Shown here piece after piece: positions 26,575 to 36,421 of a DNA stretch of 64,000 nt. The stretch comes from Acidobacteriaceae bacterium (lineage in GTDB: Bacteria > Acidobacteriota > Terriglobia > Terriglobales > Acidobacteriaceae): the NCBI GenBank assembly GCA_003134655.1, contig PLBY01000154.1, positions 20,501 through 84,500 of the forward strand, given 5' to 3'. The position numbers and the translations under genes are program-made. Below the pieces are notes generated by a model. That model was given only the letters and a program-made list of their open reading frames with translations. It made no database searches and was not told the origin of the DNA. The stretch's first letter is position 1, and every line of letters begins with the position of its first letter.

Positions 26575-28791
26575 TCAACGCAGGAAGGCCTCGGAGAGAC
26601 CGCCATCTACGGGGATGACATGCCCTGTGGTCTTCGCACTTTGATCACCGGCAAGCCAAACGATAGCGGCCGCGCAATCCTGCGGGAGAATGGGCCGTTT
26701 CGTCAGGGTGCGTTGGGCATAGAAATCGGCGAGCTTGGTGCGTAGTTCCTCGGTCGACTCCGAGTCATGGAAACCAATCTTGTATTTTTCGAGCGATTGA
26801 ATCACCCGATCGCGAGGGAACATGGTGGAACCAGCCACGACGGTCGCGGGCGCGATCCCGTTGACGCGGACTTGCGGACCGAGCTTGATAGACAGCTCTC
26901 TAATAAGGTGATTGAGAGCCGTCTTGCTGGTGTCGTAGGCTTCGCTGCCTTTCTTGGGGACCACGGCGTTGGCGGAACTGGTGAGCACCATCGTGGCAGG
27001 GAGGTCCTGATCTTTGAATACCCAAGCGGTTTGGCGAGCGAGATGATAATTTCCGGTGACATTCACGAGGAAAGTCTGTGCCCATTGAGTGTCGGAGAGT
27101 TCTCCGTCAGCGCCGGGCACGGGATAGATGGCGGCGGTGTTGACGATGATGTCGAGGCCGCCAAATTGCGAAACGGTGATATCTGCCGCCTTCGCAAGCG
27201 ATACCGCTGAGCCGAGGTCCGCATGGGTGTGCGCGACAAACTCGGGAGACGATACTGCTCCAGCTTCATCGGCGACCTTCTTTGCTCCTTGCTGATCGAA
27301 ATCCGCAACGACGACGTGGGCGCCCTTGCGTGCGAGCAGTAGTGCGACTTCACGGCCGATTCCGCTGGCGCCTCCAATGATGAGAGCGATCTTGCGGCTG
27401 AACTCTGCCTCGGCGGGCATGCGCTGCAGCTTGGCTTCTTCGAGAGCCCAGTACTCGATGCGGAATGCTTCGGATCTTGGAAGCGCAACGTAGTTATGGA
27501 ACTGGGTGAATTGCTGCGACTGGTCGATGTGGCGGGCCTGCGGCAGAGGATGCGAAACCTCTCCATCTTCCAGGGCATTCGCGCCGGCCATGACGTGAAT
27601 AGCATTGACGAAGAACTCAGTCGTTATCCGCGCCTCTTTCTTGTTCTTGCCGAAGCCGAACAGGCCAAGTCCTGGAACGACGACGACGGACGGGTTCGAA
27701 TCCCGCAGCTTCGGAGAATCGGCGGTCGCCCACGCGTCGTAATACTTCTTGTAGGCGGCTCGATATGCGACAGCCTCACCCTGGATGCGTGCCTTCAGAA
27801 CGCTGACATCCTCCGTTACAGGATCCCAGGGAAGGAACAGCGGACAGACCCGCGTTCGCAGGAAGTGGTCTGGACAACTGGTGCCCAGCGAGCCTAGCTC
27901 CTTCGCCCACTTCGATCCGGCAAAGGTCAGGGCATCTTCATCGTCGGTAAAGTGCGCAACAACGCGGAGATTCGAGGACACCACGCCCCGGAGTGCGGGC
28001 AAGATCTGGGTGGCGATCTTCTTGCGATCCTGCGCGAGACCGTGCTCAACTCCGCCGAATAGTGAACCCTTTTTCGACTGGTGTTTCAGGATGAATTCAC
28101 CCATCTGATCGATGGTGTGAATGCTGTTCAAGTAGCAGTCGCGTTGGGTCATTCCCCAAGTGAACAATCCGTGGCCGCCAAGAATGAGACCCTCGGTGCC
28201 GGGATTGTCTTTGACGGCGCGTTCGATCATGAGAGCCAGTTCGAATCCAGGACGCTGCCACGGGATCCAGACGATCTTGCGGTCAAATCCCTTATTGAAC
28301 TCATCCAGCTTGCGTTTGCCGTTCGCGCTCGCTGCGAGAGCGATGGCCCAGTCCGGATGCAAGTGATCCACGTGCGAGAAGGGAAGAAACGCGTGCAAAG
28401 GAGTGTCAATCGATGCCGCCACTCGATTCTCGCCAAAAGCCGAGAGCGGATAGTAGCGGACCATTTCGTCTTCGTATTGTTCGCCGCGGTATAGCTCTTT
28501 GAGTTGTTCCAGTCGATCGAGATAAAGGAGAGCAAATCCGGCATCGGTGATGGAGCCGAGATCTCCGCCACTGCCTTTCACGGCCAGCACCCGGACCGGG
28601 CGGCCGGTAAACGGATCGGGGAGTTCAAGCTTGGAGCTGGTGTTGCCGCCTCCGAAATTGGCAATGCGTAAGTCGGCGCCGAGCAGGTTTGAGCGGTAGC
28701 GCAACTGAGACAGCTGATTGCCGGACATCTTTTGAGCTTCGGCTTCGTTCCACAAGTCTTTCAGATGAGTCGTCTGTTTGATCTCAGGCAT
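26575..28791 (-). CDS. bifunctional rhamnulose-1-phosphate aldolase / lactaldehyde dehydrogenase
   Basis: 738 residues from ATG at 28791 (GGGAG upstream), overlapping the rhaB stop by 8 bases. Residues about 1-430 are a class II aldolase (zinc ligands in HVDHLHPD and the GGHGLFTWG histidine), cleaving L-rhamnulose-1-phosphate to DHAP and L-lactaldehyde. Residues about 480-738 are a short-chain dehydrogenase: LIIGGASGIGREVA nucleotide loop, NTAAIYP, catalytic serine and Y-D-T-S-K, PVDGGLSEAFL end. It oxidises or reduces the lactaldehyde in cis. The fusion is a known architecture of this pathway in Bacillus, Bacteroidetes and Acidobacteria (RhaEW type). Confidence 0.93.
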   Translation of the reverse strand: MPEIKQTTHLKDLWNEAEAQKMSGNQLSQLRYRSNLLGADLRIANFGGGNTSSKLELPDPFTGRPVRVLAVKGSGGDLGSITDAGFALLYLDRLEQLKELYRGEQYEDEMVRYYPLSAFGENRVAASIDTPLHAFLPFSHVDHLHPDWAIALAASANGKRKLDEFNKGFDRKIVWIPWQRPGFELALMIERAVKDNPGTEGLILGGHGLFTWGMTQRDCYLNSIHTIDQMGEFILKHQSKKGSLFGGVEHGLAQDRKKIATQILPALRGVVSSNLRVVAHFTDDEDALTFAGSKWAKELGSLGTSCPDHFLRTRVCPLFLPWDPVTEDVSVLKARIQGEAVAYRAAYKKYYDAWATADSPKLRDSNPSVVVVPGLGLFGFGKNKKEARITTEFFVNAIHVMAGANALEDGEVSHPLPQARHIDQSQQFTQFHNYVALPRSEAFRIEYWALEEAKLQRMPAEAEFSRKIALIIGGASGIGREVALLLARKGAHVVVADFDQQGAKKVADEAGAVSSPEFVAHTHADLGSAVSLAKAADITVSQFGGLDIIVNTAAIYPVPGADGELSDTQWAQTFLVNVTGNYHLARQTAWVFKDQDLPATMVLTSSANAVVPKKGSEAYDTSKTALNHLIRELSIKLGPQVRVNGIAPATVVAGSTMFPRDRVIQSLEKYKIGFHDSESTEELRTKLADFYAQRTLTKRPILPQDCAAAIVWLAGDQSAKTTGHVIPVDGGLSEAFLR

Positions 28792-30268
28792 AAATGCTCC
28801 CGCAATATTGCTCAAATCGTTCGGCGTGCTGATCCCACTGGTCAGTGTCCAGCGGTTCGAAGACTTCGGTGGGGAAGGAGCGATCGACAATGGCGCGGAC
28901 TTCCCGGAGCGAAGTCGCGCCTCCCGTGGAAAGAATCTGTACCGCAACATTTCCCAGTGCAGTGGCCTCGGCCGGTCCAGCGAGGACCCTTCTTCCGGTG
29001 GCGTCGGCAGTTAGTTGGTTCAGTAAACGATTTTTCGATCCGCCACCGATGATGCGAATCTGGCCAATTCGCTTCCCGCTTACCTGTTCCAGATTTCGCA
29101 GGACAACGCGATATTTGAACGCGAGACTTTCCAGAACCGTTCGTACATAAGCGCCAGGCTGCTCCGGGACTGGCTGATGGGTCCGAGTGCAGAACTGGTC
29201 GATGGCTGCGAGCATGTCCGCAGGCCGCAAGAACGACTCGTCATCGGGATCAACCAGGTGACGAAATGACGGTTCGCGAGTTGCCAGTTCGATCAGTTCG
29301 CGGAAGTCGTACGAAAGTCCTTGCGCAGTCCAGGATTGCCGGCAACTCTGCAGCATCCATAGACCCATGACGTTCTTCAACAGCCGCGTCGTTCCATTCA
29401 CGCCACCTTCGTTGGTGAAGTTCAGTCGCAACGCCTCGGGTGTGATTACTGGAGAGTCCAATTCTGTGCCCAGCAGCGACCAGGTTCCTGAACTCAGAAA
29501 GGCGGTGCCATCGCGAGCGGAAATCGCGGCCACCGCTGAACCTGTGTCGTGGCACGCCGGGGCAATCACGGATGTACCTGCAAGAGAGGTATGGCCTGCG
29601 ATGTCAGGCAGCAGCGTACCTATGATTGAGCCCGGCTCGACTATGGGTGCGGGCAAGTGCGCGGGTAGCTCCAGGCGCTGCATCAGAGCGGTGGCCCAAG
29701 TGCGTTTCACGGGATCAACCATCTGCGTGGTGGTGGCGTTGGTAAATTCGCAGACCGCATTTCCGCTCAGCCAATAGTTAAACAGATCTGGGATTGTAAT
29801 CAGGTATTTTGCTGCGTCAAGAAGCTTGGGATGTTGACGCCGCGTGGCGAAGAGCTGATACAGAGTGTTGATGGGCATGAACTGAATGCCGGTCGCCTGG
29901 TAGATTTCTTCCTTGGAAGTCTTCTTGAGGACCTCCTCCATAACTCCTTCGGTCCGGCGGTCACGATAGTGGTAAGGATTTTGGAGCAACTCGCCGCGTT
30001 CTCCCAGCAGGGCGTAGTCGACCCCCCAGGCGTCGACTCCGATGCCCGCCAGCTCCACTTCGCCCAAGCGTACGAGAGCGCTTCTTACTTCGAACCACAG
30101 TCTTGGCATGTCCCAGTGGAGAGCACCGCCGTATTCGACCGGTTCGTTGGCGAAACGATGCACTTCCTCGGTCGTGAGAATACCGGACTGAAGACGTGCC
30201 AGGACGGCCCGTCCACTTTGGGCGCCGAAGTCGAAGGCTAGATACGGCTTCACGGGAGGGTTAGGCAT
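28784..30268 (-). CDS. rhaB: rhamnulokinase
   Basis: 494 residues, FGGY-family kinase. Motifs: YLAFDFGAQSGRAVLARL (phosphate loop), GIGVDAWGVDYALLG, PACHDTGSAVAAI (the catalytic-aspartate motif of rhamnulokinases) and IRIIGGGSKNRLLNQLTADATG. It phosphorylates L-rhamnulose at O-1. It overlaps the rhaI stop (8 bases) at its start and the aldolase start at its end, so all three are translationally coupled. Confidence 0.95.
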   Translation of the reverse strand: MPNPPVKPYLAFDFGAQSGRAVLARLQSGILTTEEVHRFANEPVEYGGALHWDMPRLWFEVRSALVRLGEVELAGIGVDAWGVDYALLGERGELLQNPYHYRDRRTEGVMEEVLKKTSKEEIYQATGIQFMPINTLYQLFATRRQHPKLLDAAKYLITIPDLFNYWLSGNAVCEFTNATTTQMVDPVKRTWATALMQRLELPAHLPAPIVEPGSIIGTLLPDIAGHTSLAGTSVIAPACHDTGSAVAAISARDGTAFLSSGTWSLLGTELDSPVITPEALRLNFTNEGGVNGTTRLLKNVMGLWMLQSCRQSWTAQGLSYDFRELIELATREPSFRHLVDPDDESFLRPADMLAAIDQFCTRTHQPVPEQPGAYVRTVLESLAFKYRVVLRNLEQVSGKRIGQIRIIGGGSKNRLLNQLTADATGRRVLAGPAEATALGNVAVQILSTGGATSLREVRAIVDRSFPTEVFEPLDTDQWDQHAERFEQYCGSIYA

Positions 30269-31451
30269 AGGAAGAAACGTTTCGAGAATTTCGGGCCGCG
30301 CGTTCCTTGGTGATGCGCTCGAGGTACCCGCTCTGGCGGAATGCCTCCATGGGATTCTTGGGCAGGCCTTTGGAGTCGCGCCAATCCTGGATCACGGGGC
30401 GGACGTCGGTGGCGAAGGCGTCCTGGAGCAAGGACTCGGCTCGCACCAGTTCACAATTCTTCTGGGCGGCCGCGAGTTCTCGACCATCGACCAGAGCCGC
30501 CTTGGAGAAGAGTTCCTGCGCCACGGTCACGGTTTGGATCATGGCTTCGATCTTTCCCTTGAGATTGTGACTCTGGTCGACCATGTAGGCGATGTCGGCG
30601 GGTTTGCCGGTTTCCCACTCGAAATAGCGAATCTCGTGAAAGATCCGGAAAACCTGATAAGGATCGATGGAGCCTAGCGTCAAGTCGTCGTCGGCGTAGC
30701 GGCGATCGTTAAAGTGAAAGCCGCCCAGCATGTCTTCCGACAGGAGCCAGGCGACGATTTGCTCGATGTTTTGCGCCGCATAATGATGTCCAGTGTCGAC
30801 CAGGACTTTCGCTTGCGGGCCGGCGGCGCGCGAGAGAAGCAGAGACATGCCCCAATCGGCGATGTCGGTGTGGTAAAAGGCGGGTTCGAATGGCTTGTAC
30901 TCGATGAGAAGCCGCTGTGCGGGAGACAACGCCTGATGCGATTCCTGCAGCAGTTCCGTGAACCACTGCTTGCGTTGACGGATATTCGCGGTTCCCGGGT
31001 AGTTAGAGCCGTCGGCAAACCACATGGAAATGTCTCGGCTGTGCAGGCGGCGGGCAATCTCAATGCTGTCCCTGGTGTGCTGCAAGGCACGCTGGCGAAC
31101 GGCAGGATCAGGATTGCCGAAGGAGCCGTACTTGTATTCCTGATCCTGGAAAAGAGTGGGATTGATCGAGCCGGGGAGAACTCCGTAGTGATCGGCAAAC
31201 TTCTTGATGTCATCGGTGCTGCCCGCACCATCAGGGCAGTCCCAAAGAACATGCAACGCTACGGTGGGGCAGACTCCGGTGAGCAGGTGCACCTGGCCAG
31301 CATCGCTGAATTTTTCTTCGGTTGTGGTGGCCGCGGCCGGCTGGATGAACTTTCCGAAACGAGTGCCGGTATTGGCGAAGCCCCAGGACGGCAGTTCGAT
31401 GCGGAAGGACTCAAGCGCGTCAAAAATCTTCTCACTTTTCCCAGCGTCCAT
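30261..31451 (-). CDS. rhaI: L-rhamnose isomerase (RhaI type)
   Basis: 396 residues from ATG at 31451 (MDAGKSEKIF), with GAGG seven bases upstream; the longer frame start is unsupported. It matches the Pseudomonas-type isomerase: FRIELPSWGFANTGTRFG at the start, VALHVLWDCPDG, SINPTLFQDQEYKYGSFGNP, IEYKPFEPAFYHTDIADWG, VDTGHHYAAQN and GGFHFNDRRYADDDL, which supply the metal-binding glutamate, histidine and aspartate residues. It converts L-rhamnose to L-rhamnulose and is the first gene of the operon. No regulator gene adjoins, unlike most rhamnose loci. Confidence 0.93.
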   Translation of the reverse strand: MDAGKSEKIFDALESFRIELPSWGFANTGTRFGKFIQPAAATTTEEKFSDAGQVHLLTGVCPTVALHVLWDCPDGAGSTDDIKKFADHYGVLPGSINPTLFQDQEYKYGSFGNPDPAVRQRALQHTRDSIEIARRLHSRDISMWFADGSNYPGTANIRQRKQWFTELLQESHQALSPAQRLLIEYKPFEPAFYHTDIADWGMSLLLSRAAGPQAKVLVDTGHHYAAQNIEQIVAWLLSEDMLGGFHFNDRRYADDDLTLGSIDPYQVFRIFHEIRYFEWETGKPADIAYMVDQSHNLKGKIEAMIQTVTVAQELFSKAALVDGRELAAAQKNCELVRAESLLQDAFATDVRPVIQDWRDSKGLPKNPMEAFRQSGYLERITKERAARNSRNVSSYA

Positions 31452-31974
31452 ACAGCGACCTCTTCGGAATCGACGGTTACAATCCTTCATTCACAAGGTC
31501 ACGAATTTCTTTCCCAGAACTTGCAGTTTCGCATTGCAGAACGCAGCATAACACTCGGAGCCGCCAAACGCGTCAACTTGCCCGGCAAGCGACTCGGGAA
31601 ACCAGTCTCAAACTGAGTTCGGATTTCGGGGAATCGCATCCGGGCGAGACCATGCTCTACACGCGCAAGGACGACCAGGTTCTACAGTCCAGGCCCCATC
31701 AAGAATCGAAATCTAGAGGCCAAGATTGACGCGGAAGATGGTGCCATCATTTTTTTGAGCCGCCGACGCGGATGGTGCCGTAAAGGCTTCCATTGGTGGC
31801 CCGGACGAGGCCGGCGAAGCAGTCCGCGCTTTTTCGTAGATTTACACCAGTTTGCGCCTGTGGGTCAGATTCTGCACACCGTTCGGGCCATACATGCAAA
31901 TTCTTTCATCATTCTCCCAGCGCCCGAATTCTCTTAGAATATGCTGCGTTTTGAAGGTAGAAAAAGGGCCTGAG
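31452..31974. other. divergent gap between rhaI and the SGNH-like gene
   Basis: 523 bases without a supported gene. A TTGACG box on the minus strand occurs upstream of rhaI but its spacing to a TATGCT-like box (about 20) is too long to call a promoter. The rhamnose operon promoter should lie here. Confidence 0.35.
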
Positions 31975-33921
31975 ATGAGAGAAAAACTGGCTGTACACGC
32001 GCTGCTTCTCGTGGTTGTTTTCGTAATTGTGGCGGGCTCGTTGCCGCTGGCTGCACAACAGAATCCGGCGATTTTTCCGGAAGGGCTGGCGTTTGGGTAC
32101 ATTCCTGTGGGAACCAGCTTGGTGCAGACGGTTAGTGTGTACAACATCAGCGGCGGAGCGAGTGTCACGGTCAATTCGATCACTCCGAACATCACGCAGT
32201 TGAAAGTGGTGAGCGGGACGCTGCCGATCACGCTTGGCCCCGGACAGCGCGCCGACTATGGGATTCAGTTCACCGCACAGGCAGCCAAGAGTTATACCGG
32301 GCATCTTACGTTCGCGATGGCGAGTCAGCCGAGTCAAGCGGTGAACGTGACCGGCAACGGCGCCGTGGCGACAGCCGTGCCCACGCTCAGCGCAACGTCA
32401 ATGAATTTTCCCAATGTGCCGATGGGAGCGAACGCTCATCCCCAGACGCTCACGATCAGCAACACTGGGACGACGACCTTCTCGGTGACTGGTGTAGTGG
32501 TGACATATCCGTATGCGCAAACGGGTTGGACGAAAACGACCGCGATTGCTCCGGGCAGTTCGATGAAGCTGACGATTGGATACGTGCCGACGGCGGTGGC
32601 AAGCCAACCGGGATTGATCTCGCTGACGTATGACGTGGCGCCACCGAACGGAGTGAGTTTGTGGGGAAACGGCGTGAGTCCGACGGTGATGGGGATTGAT
32701 ACCTTCCCGACGCTGCCAGCGGGCACCCCGAGCTATCCGTATCAGGCGAACCTGATGGCGGTGGGGGGCAAGGCGCCGTACACGTGGACACTGGCGACGG
32801 GTTCCACGCTGCCGACCGGGTTGACGATGTCGAGTTCTGGAGTGATCACTGGTTCGATTGCGTCGACGGTGGGGGTGTCGAACTATACGTTCACGGCGCG
32901 CGTTGCCGATTCATCGACGGTGCAGGAAAAGTCGAGTAAGCTGCTCACGCTGCCGGTGCAGGCGTATTCCGGATACAAGAATTGCAACAACATCAGCTGG
33001 AATGCGGGAGACGGCTCGGGGCCGCTGATCCCGATCAACGACCTGGGAACGAACTGGTATCTGGGCGCGGAAGAAGGCGGACTGTACGCGAATGGCAGCA
33101 ATGTGGACGATGCGAGCCACGATTCGTATGGGCAGAGCGCGGCGGCGGCGATTGTGCCGCTCGATTCGAACGGCAATTACAGCCCGACGGGGAAGTACGT
33201 TTTCATTTCGGTGGGACTGTCGCTGGCGCAGCAGCCGTTTGGAGAGTTCGTGAACCTGGTGAACACGGATCCGTCGAAGAATCCCAGTCTGGTGATTGTG
33301 GACGGAGCGACGGGCGGAGCGACGGCGGCGTTGCTGGCGTCGTCCACCAATAATTTCTGGAATGCGATCACGTACGATTACCTGCCGAATGCGGGAGTGA
33401 CGCCGGCGCAGGTGGTGGGGGCGTGGGTGCTGGACGTGGATGGAGGTCCGGGGGGAACATTCCCGGCGGACATGAACAGCCTGCAATCGCAATTGCAGTC
33501 GATTGCGCAGAATATGCTGCTGAAATTTCCGAATATGAAGGTGGCGTACTACTCCAGCGTGAACTACACGGGATATTCGAATGGCGCGACGAATCTGGAT
33601 CCGGAGCCGTACGGGTATGAGGGCGGCATGGCCGTCAAGAATACGATTCAGGATCAGATCAACGGCGATCCGAACATGAATTTCAATCCTGCGAACGGCG
33701 CGGTGAAGGCGCCGTGGATTGCGTGGGGTCCGTATTACTGGGCGAACGGAATGATTCCACGCAGTGATGGTCTGGTATGGAGCTGCCAGGATCTGGATGT
33801 GGACGGGACGCATCCGTCGAATCCAGTGGGACGGATTAAAGTGTCGACCCAGTTGTTGAACTTCTTGAAGACGGATGACACGGCGTCGAAGTGGTTTTTG
33901 GCGCCGGGGGCGGGGAAGTAG
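31975..33921 (+). CDS. secreted ASH/Ig-like protein with SGNH-like C-terminus
   Basis: 648 residues from ATG at 31975 (AAGGG upstream); the upstream in-frame extension is unlikely. Signal peptide (ALLLVVVFVIVAGSLPLAA), two ASH/choice-of-anchor-D domains (FPEGLAFGYIPVGTSLVQTV; SMNFPNVPMGANAHPQTLTI), a putative Ig domain (GGKAPYTWTLATGSTLPTGL), then a 300-residue region with VFISVGLSLAQQPFGEF, LVIVDGATGGATA and a final DGTHPSNPVG. The last motif resembles block V (D-x-x-H) of SGNH hydrolases, although block I G-D-S is not evident. It could be a surface esterase or a binding protein. Confidence 0.65.
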   Translation: MREKLAVHALLLVVVFVIVAGSLPLAAQQNPAIFPEGLAFGYIPVGTSLVQTVSVYNISGGASVTVNSITPNITQLKVVSGTLPITLGPGQRADYGIQFTAQAAKSYTGHLTFAMASQPSQAVNVTGNGAVATAVPTLSATSMNFPNVPMGANAHPQTLTISNTGTTTFSVTGVVVTYPYAQTGWTKTTAIAPGSSMKLTIGYVPTAVASQPGLISLTYDVAPPNGVSLWGNGVSPTVMGIDTFPTLPAGTPSYPYQANLMAVGGKAPYTWTLATGSTLPTGLTMSSSGVITGSIASTVGVSNYTFTARVADSSTVQEKSSKLLTLPVQAYSGYKNCNNISWNAGDGSGPLIPINDLGTNWYLGAEEGGLYANGSNVDDASHDSYGQSAAAAIVPLDSNGNYSPTGKYVFISVGLSLAQQPFGEFVNLVNTDPSKNPSLVIVDGATGGATAALLASSTNNFWNAITYDYLPNAGVTPAQVVGAWVLDVDGGPGGTFPADMNSLQSQLQSIAQNMLLKFPNMKVAYYSSVNYTGYSNGATNLDPEPYGYEGGMAVKNTIQDQINGDPNMNFNPANGAVKAPWIAWGPYYWANGMIPRSDGLVWSCQDLDVDGTHPSNPVGRIKVSTQLLNFLKTDDTASKWFLAPGAGK

Positions 33922-34427
33922 AAGCGCCTTGTTGACCAATCTCGATACGCACCGCTTCGCCTAGAAGCGGTGGAGCCCGCATCGCATAACGCTAAGGCAG
34001 AATCTTGCCGAGCTGGCAGTGATCCGGACGCAGCGATTAGTTCCCACAAGCCGGCTTGTCGTTACTAATCCGGCGACCTTCCTCGATGCCCGTTTCTGGA
34101 TAGCTTCAGGATTGCCGACGATGCGCCACTGACGCCAGTTCGAGTTCGAGTGCTTTGGCAGCACCCGGGTGACCACGATAGCGGTGCACATTGTTTGTCG
34201 GAGAGCTCCACGATAGAGTCCGCTAAGGGCCCGATCGGCGAGACGGCGCGTCCTGAAGCAGCGGTTCGAAATTGGTTAATCAGCTGAAGGGCCGCTGGCA
34301 GCGCCCGTTCGATCGCGTGCAGAATGGCCTATCGTAAAAATTCTCATGGTTGGCAGATCATGATAAGGTGACAATTGCGCTGGCGATTGCGCTGGCCGCG
34401 CTACAGCTTCCACGCCAGGTTCGCGCC
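33922..34427. other. intergenic region with hairpin and repeat copy
   Basis: ACCGCTTC (33951-33958) pairs with GAAGCGGT (33964-33971), a possible terminator without T-tract. A partial copy of the dispersed repeat lies at 34074-34120. The rest holds no supported gene. Confidence 0.4.
34074..34120 (+). repeat. dispersed intergenic repeat, copy 1 (right half)
   Basis: It shares CTTCCTCGATGCCCGTTTCT, GGATAGCTTC and GATTGCCGACG with the copies at 47891, 50815 and others; the left arm of the inverted repeat is missing. Confidence 0.55.
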
Positions 34428-36125
34428 ATGTCCCAGTCTCCAAACCCAGCCTCGCCGCAGCAGGTGGCGCCTCTGCTTGCGCTGGCCGCTAATATGCTCA
34501 GGGCCGGGCGACCAGCCGATGCGATCGCGCCGTTGCGCGATGCAGCGCTGCTGGAGCCGTCTAGTCCCATCATCCAGCACGATCTCGGCCTCGCCTGCCT
34601 CGAGGTGGGCCGTGTACCGGATGCCATCGCGGCATTGCAGCGAGCTGTTGCCAGCAACCCGCGCTACGCCGATGCATATTTCCGCCTGGGAATCGCCTTG
34701 GAGAAGCTGGGCAACATCGGCGAGGCACTCGCTGCGTACGATCGCGCCACTAAACTGCTCCCATCCCTGACCGAGGCGTGGTTCCGCGCCGGCGCCCTGG
34801 TCTATACACTGGGCCATCGCGAGGAGGCGATCGGCTGTTTCCGGCGGGCGGCGGTGACCGGAGGTAAGACCAGCTTCGGCCGCGTTGGTAAAGCTAGGGC
34901 GCTGCTGATCGAGGATCGCAATCAGGAGGCCGAACAGGTATTGCGAGAGACGCTGGTGGCCGATCCGAGGAACGCCATGGCGTATGATCTGTTGGGCAAT
35001 GTGCTCTCTGAGCTCGGCCGTTTCGACGAGGCCCGCGCATGCTTCGAACGCGCGATTGCGATCGCACCGCTGCTGGCGGGAAGCTACTACGATCTGGTCC
35101 GGTGTCGTCGCGTGACGAGCGATGACCACGGTCTGTTTCAAGGGATGGAAGCCGCCCTGGCCACGCCTGGGCTGGAAGCGGCGCAACGCCTGCGGCTTCA
35201 CCTCGCGATTGGCAAGGCGGCGGACGATCTTGGCGACTACGGCTTGGCCATGCAGCATTTCGACGCCGCAGACGCCGTGCGCCGGAGCTGTGCGTCGTTC
35301 GACTCGGCGGCGTTCTCCGTCGAGATCGACCGCCTAATTGCCCGCTGCACACCCGAATGGATCGCGCGGGCGCCGGAACTCGGCAACTGCGAAGCGACGC
35401 CGGTGCTGATCATTGGTATGCCGCGGTCCGGCACAACTCTGGTTGAGCAGATCGTCTCCATGCATCCCGAGGTCGGAGCCGGCGGCGAGTTGAATTTCTG
35501 GAACGAGCGCGGGGCGGCCTGGCACTGCTCCGACGCGGCCGGGAACGCGAGGCCGTTCCTCGCCAAGGTGGCGGCAGACTATCTCGGCGTACTGCGCGCG
35601 ATCGGGCCGACGGCGGCGCGAGTGACCGACAAGATGCCGTTCAACTTCCTGTGGGCCGGGCTGATCCACGTGGCATTCCCACGCGCAATCATCATCCATT
35701 GCCGCCGCACTGCCGTCGACACGGCGCTGTCGATCCATCAAACTCATTTCCATCCGAGCTTCGCGTTTCCGACCGGAGGGGCCGAACTGGTCGCCTATTT
35801 CCGCAGCTACCAGCGGCTCATCGACCATTGGCGGGGCGTGCTGCCGGCTGATCGCTTCATCGAGATCGATTATGAGGACCTGACCCGCGCACCCGAACCA
35901 GTCATCCGGCGGATCATCGCCGCCTGCGGCCTGGCGTGGGACGACTCATGCCTGCGCCCCGAATCCAATCCGCGGGCTGTGAAGACCCCAAGCAAGTGGC
36001 AGACCCGGCAGCCGATCTATCGCACCTCCGTCGCGCGCTGGCGACGCTACGAACCCTGGCTGGGGCCCTTGCGGATGCTCGTCGACGACGGGTCGCACCT
36101 GGATTCGGGTATCGCCCGGTTGTGA
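34428..36125 (+). CDS. TPR-repeat sulfotransferase
   Basis: 565 residues from ATG at 34428 (MSQSPNPASPQQ); a TTG-initiated frame from 34350 adds an improbable leader. Residues about 10-230 are tetratricopeptide repeats (for example HDLGLACLEVGRVPDAIAAL, YFRLGIALEKLGNIGEALAA). The C-terminal half is a PAPS-dependent sulfotransferase: 5'-phosphosulfate loop IIGMPRSGTTLVEQIVSMHP and 3'-phosphate motif HCRRTAVDTALSIHQTHF. It transfers sulfate to a protein or glycan acceptor. This two-part architecture and the GC-rich, GCC/CTG-biased codons resemble alphaproteobacterial genes rather than its neighbours, so transfer is suspected. Confidence 0.85.
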   Translation: MSQSPNPASPQQVAPLLALAANMLRAGRPADAIAPLRDAALLEPSSPIIQHDLGLACLEVGRVPDAIAALQRAVASNPRYADAYFRLGIALEKLGNIGEALAAYDRATKLLPSLTEAWFRAGALVYTLGHREEAIGCFRRAAVTGGKTSFGRVGKARALLIEDRNQEAEQVLRETLVADPRNAMAYDLLGNVLSELGRFDEARACFERAIAIAPLLAGSYYDLVRCRRVTSDDHGLFQGMEAALATPGLEAAQRLRLHLAIGKAADDLGDYGLAMQHFDAADAVRRSCASFDSAAFSVEIDRLIARCTPEWIARAPELGNCEATPVLIIGMPRSGTTLVEQIVSMHPEVGAGGELNFWNERGAAWHCSDAAGNARPFLAKVAADYLGVLRAIGPTAARVTDKMPFNFLWAGLIHVAFPRAIIIHCRRTAVDTALSIHQTHFHPSFAFPTGGAELVAYFRSYQRLIDHWRGVLPADRFIEIDYEDLTRAPEPVIRRIIAACGLAWDDSCLRPESNPRAVKTPSKWQTRQPIYRTSVARWRRYEPWLGPLRMLVDDGSHLDSGIARL

Positions 36126-36258
36126 TTGGGCTGAAGCACGCCACCTCGCCGGAAACACATGAAGACAAGCTCCCCGAAACGAACTCCGCTTAAGGTGGAG
36201 CTGCGCGTGTCTGAATCCGCGAAAAAAAGTCAGCTCATGTAACAGAAATTTTACCGGA

Positions 36259-36287
36259 GCTTCATAAAGCCGTCATCAAGCCGTCAC
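36259..36287 (+). promoter_or_regulatory. three-unit Pho box
   Basis: Three heptamers at a strict 11-bp period: GCTTCAT (36259-36265), CCGTCAT (36270-36276), CCGTCAC (36281-36287), each separated by 4 bases (AAAG, CAAG). This is the layout of PhoB binding sites (C-T-G-T-C-A-T, N4, repeat). It lies 135 bases before the phosphoesterase ATG. The start-site region follows at about 36300. Confidence 0.65.
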
Positions 36288-36421
36288 AGTTCGTTTGTTA
36301 AGGTTGCGGTTTATGACTACAACTTGCCGGCCGCGCTGGGTCCTAGTTACACCCGATGCAGCACGGTCGATCCCGATTACGTGATGAAGAAGACTCCGAC
36401 GAGGAGAGAGGAGAACTGTAC

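Noticed and set aside
27685..27710. tRNA T-arm-like stretch GGGTTCGAATCCC on the plus strand
   Set aside because: It lies inside the well-supported rhamnulose-phosphate aldolase gene, with no acceptor or anticodon arms at the right distances.
32911..33939. 342-codon antisense frame over the SGNH-like gene
   Set aside because: Arg/His-rich shadow; the sense frame has a signal peptide and domains.
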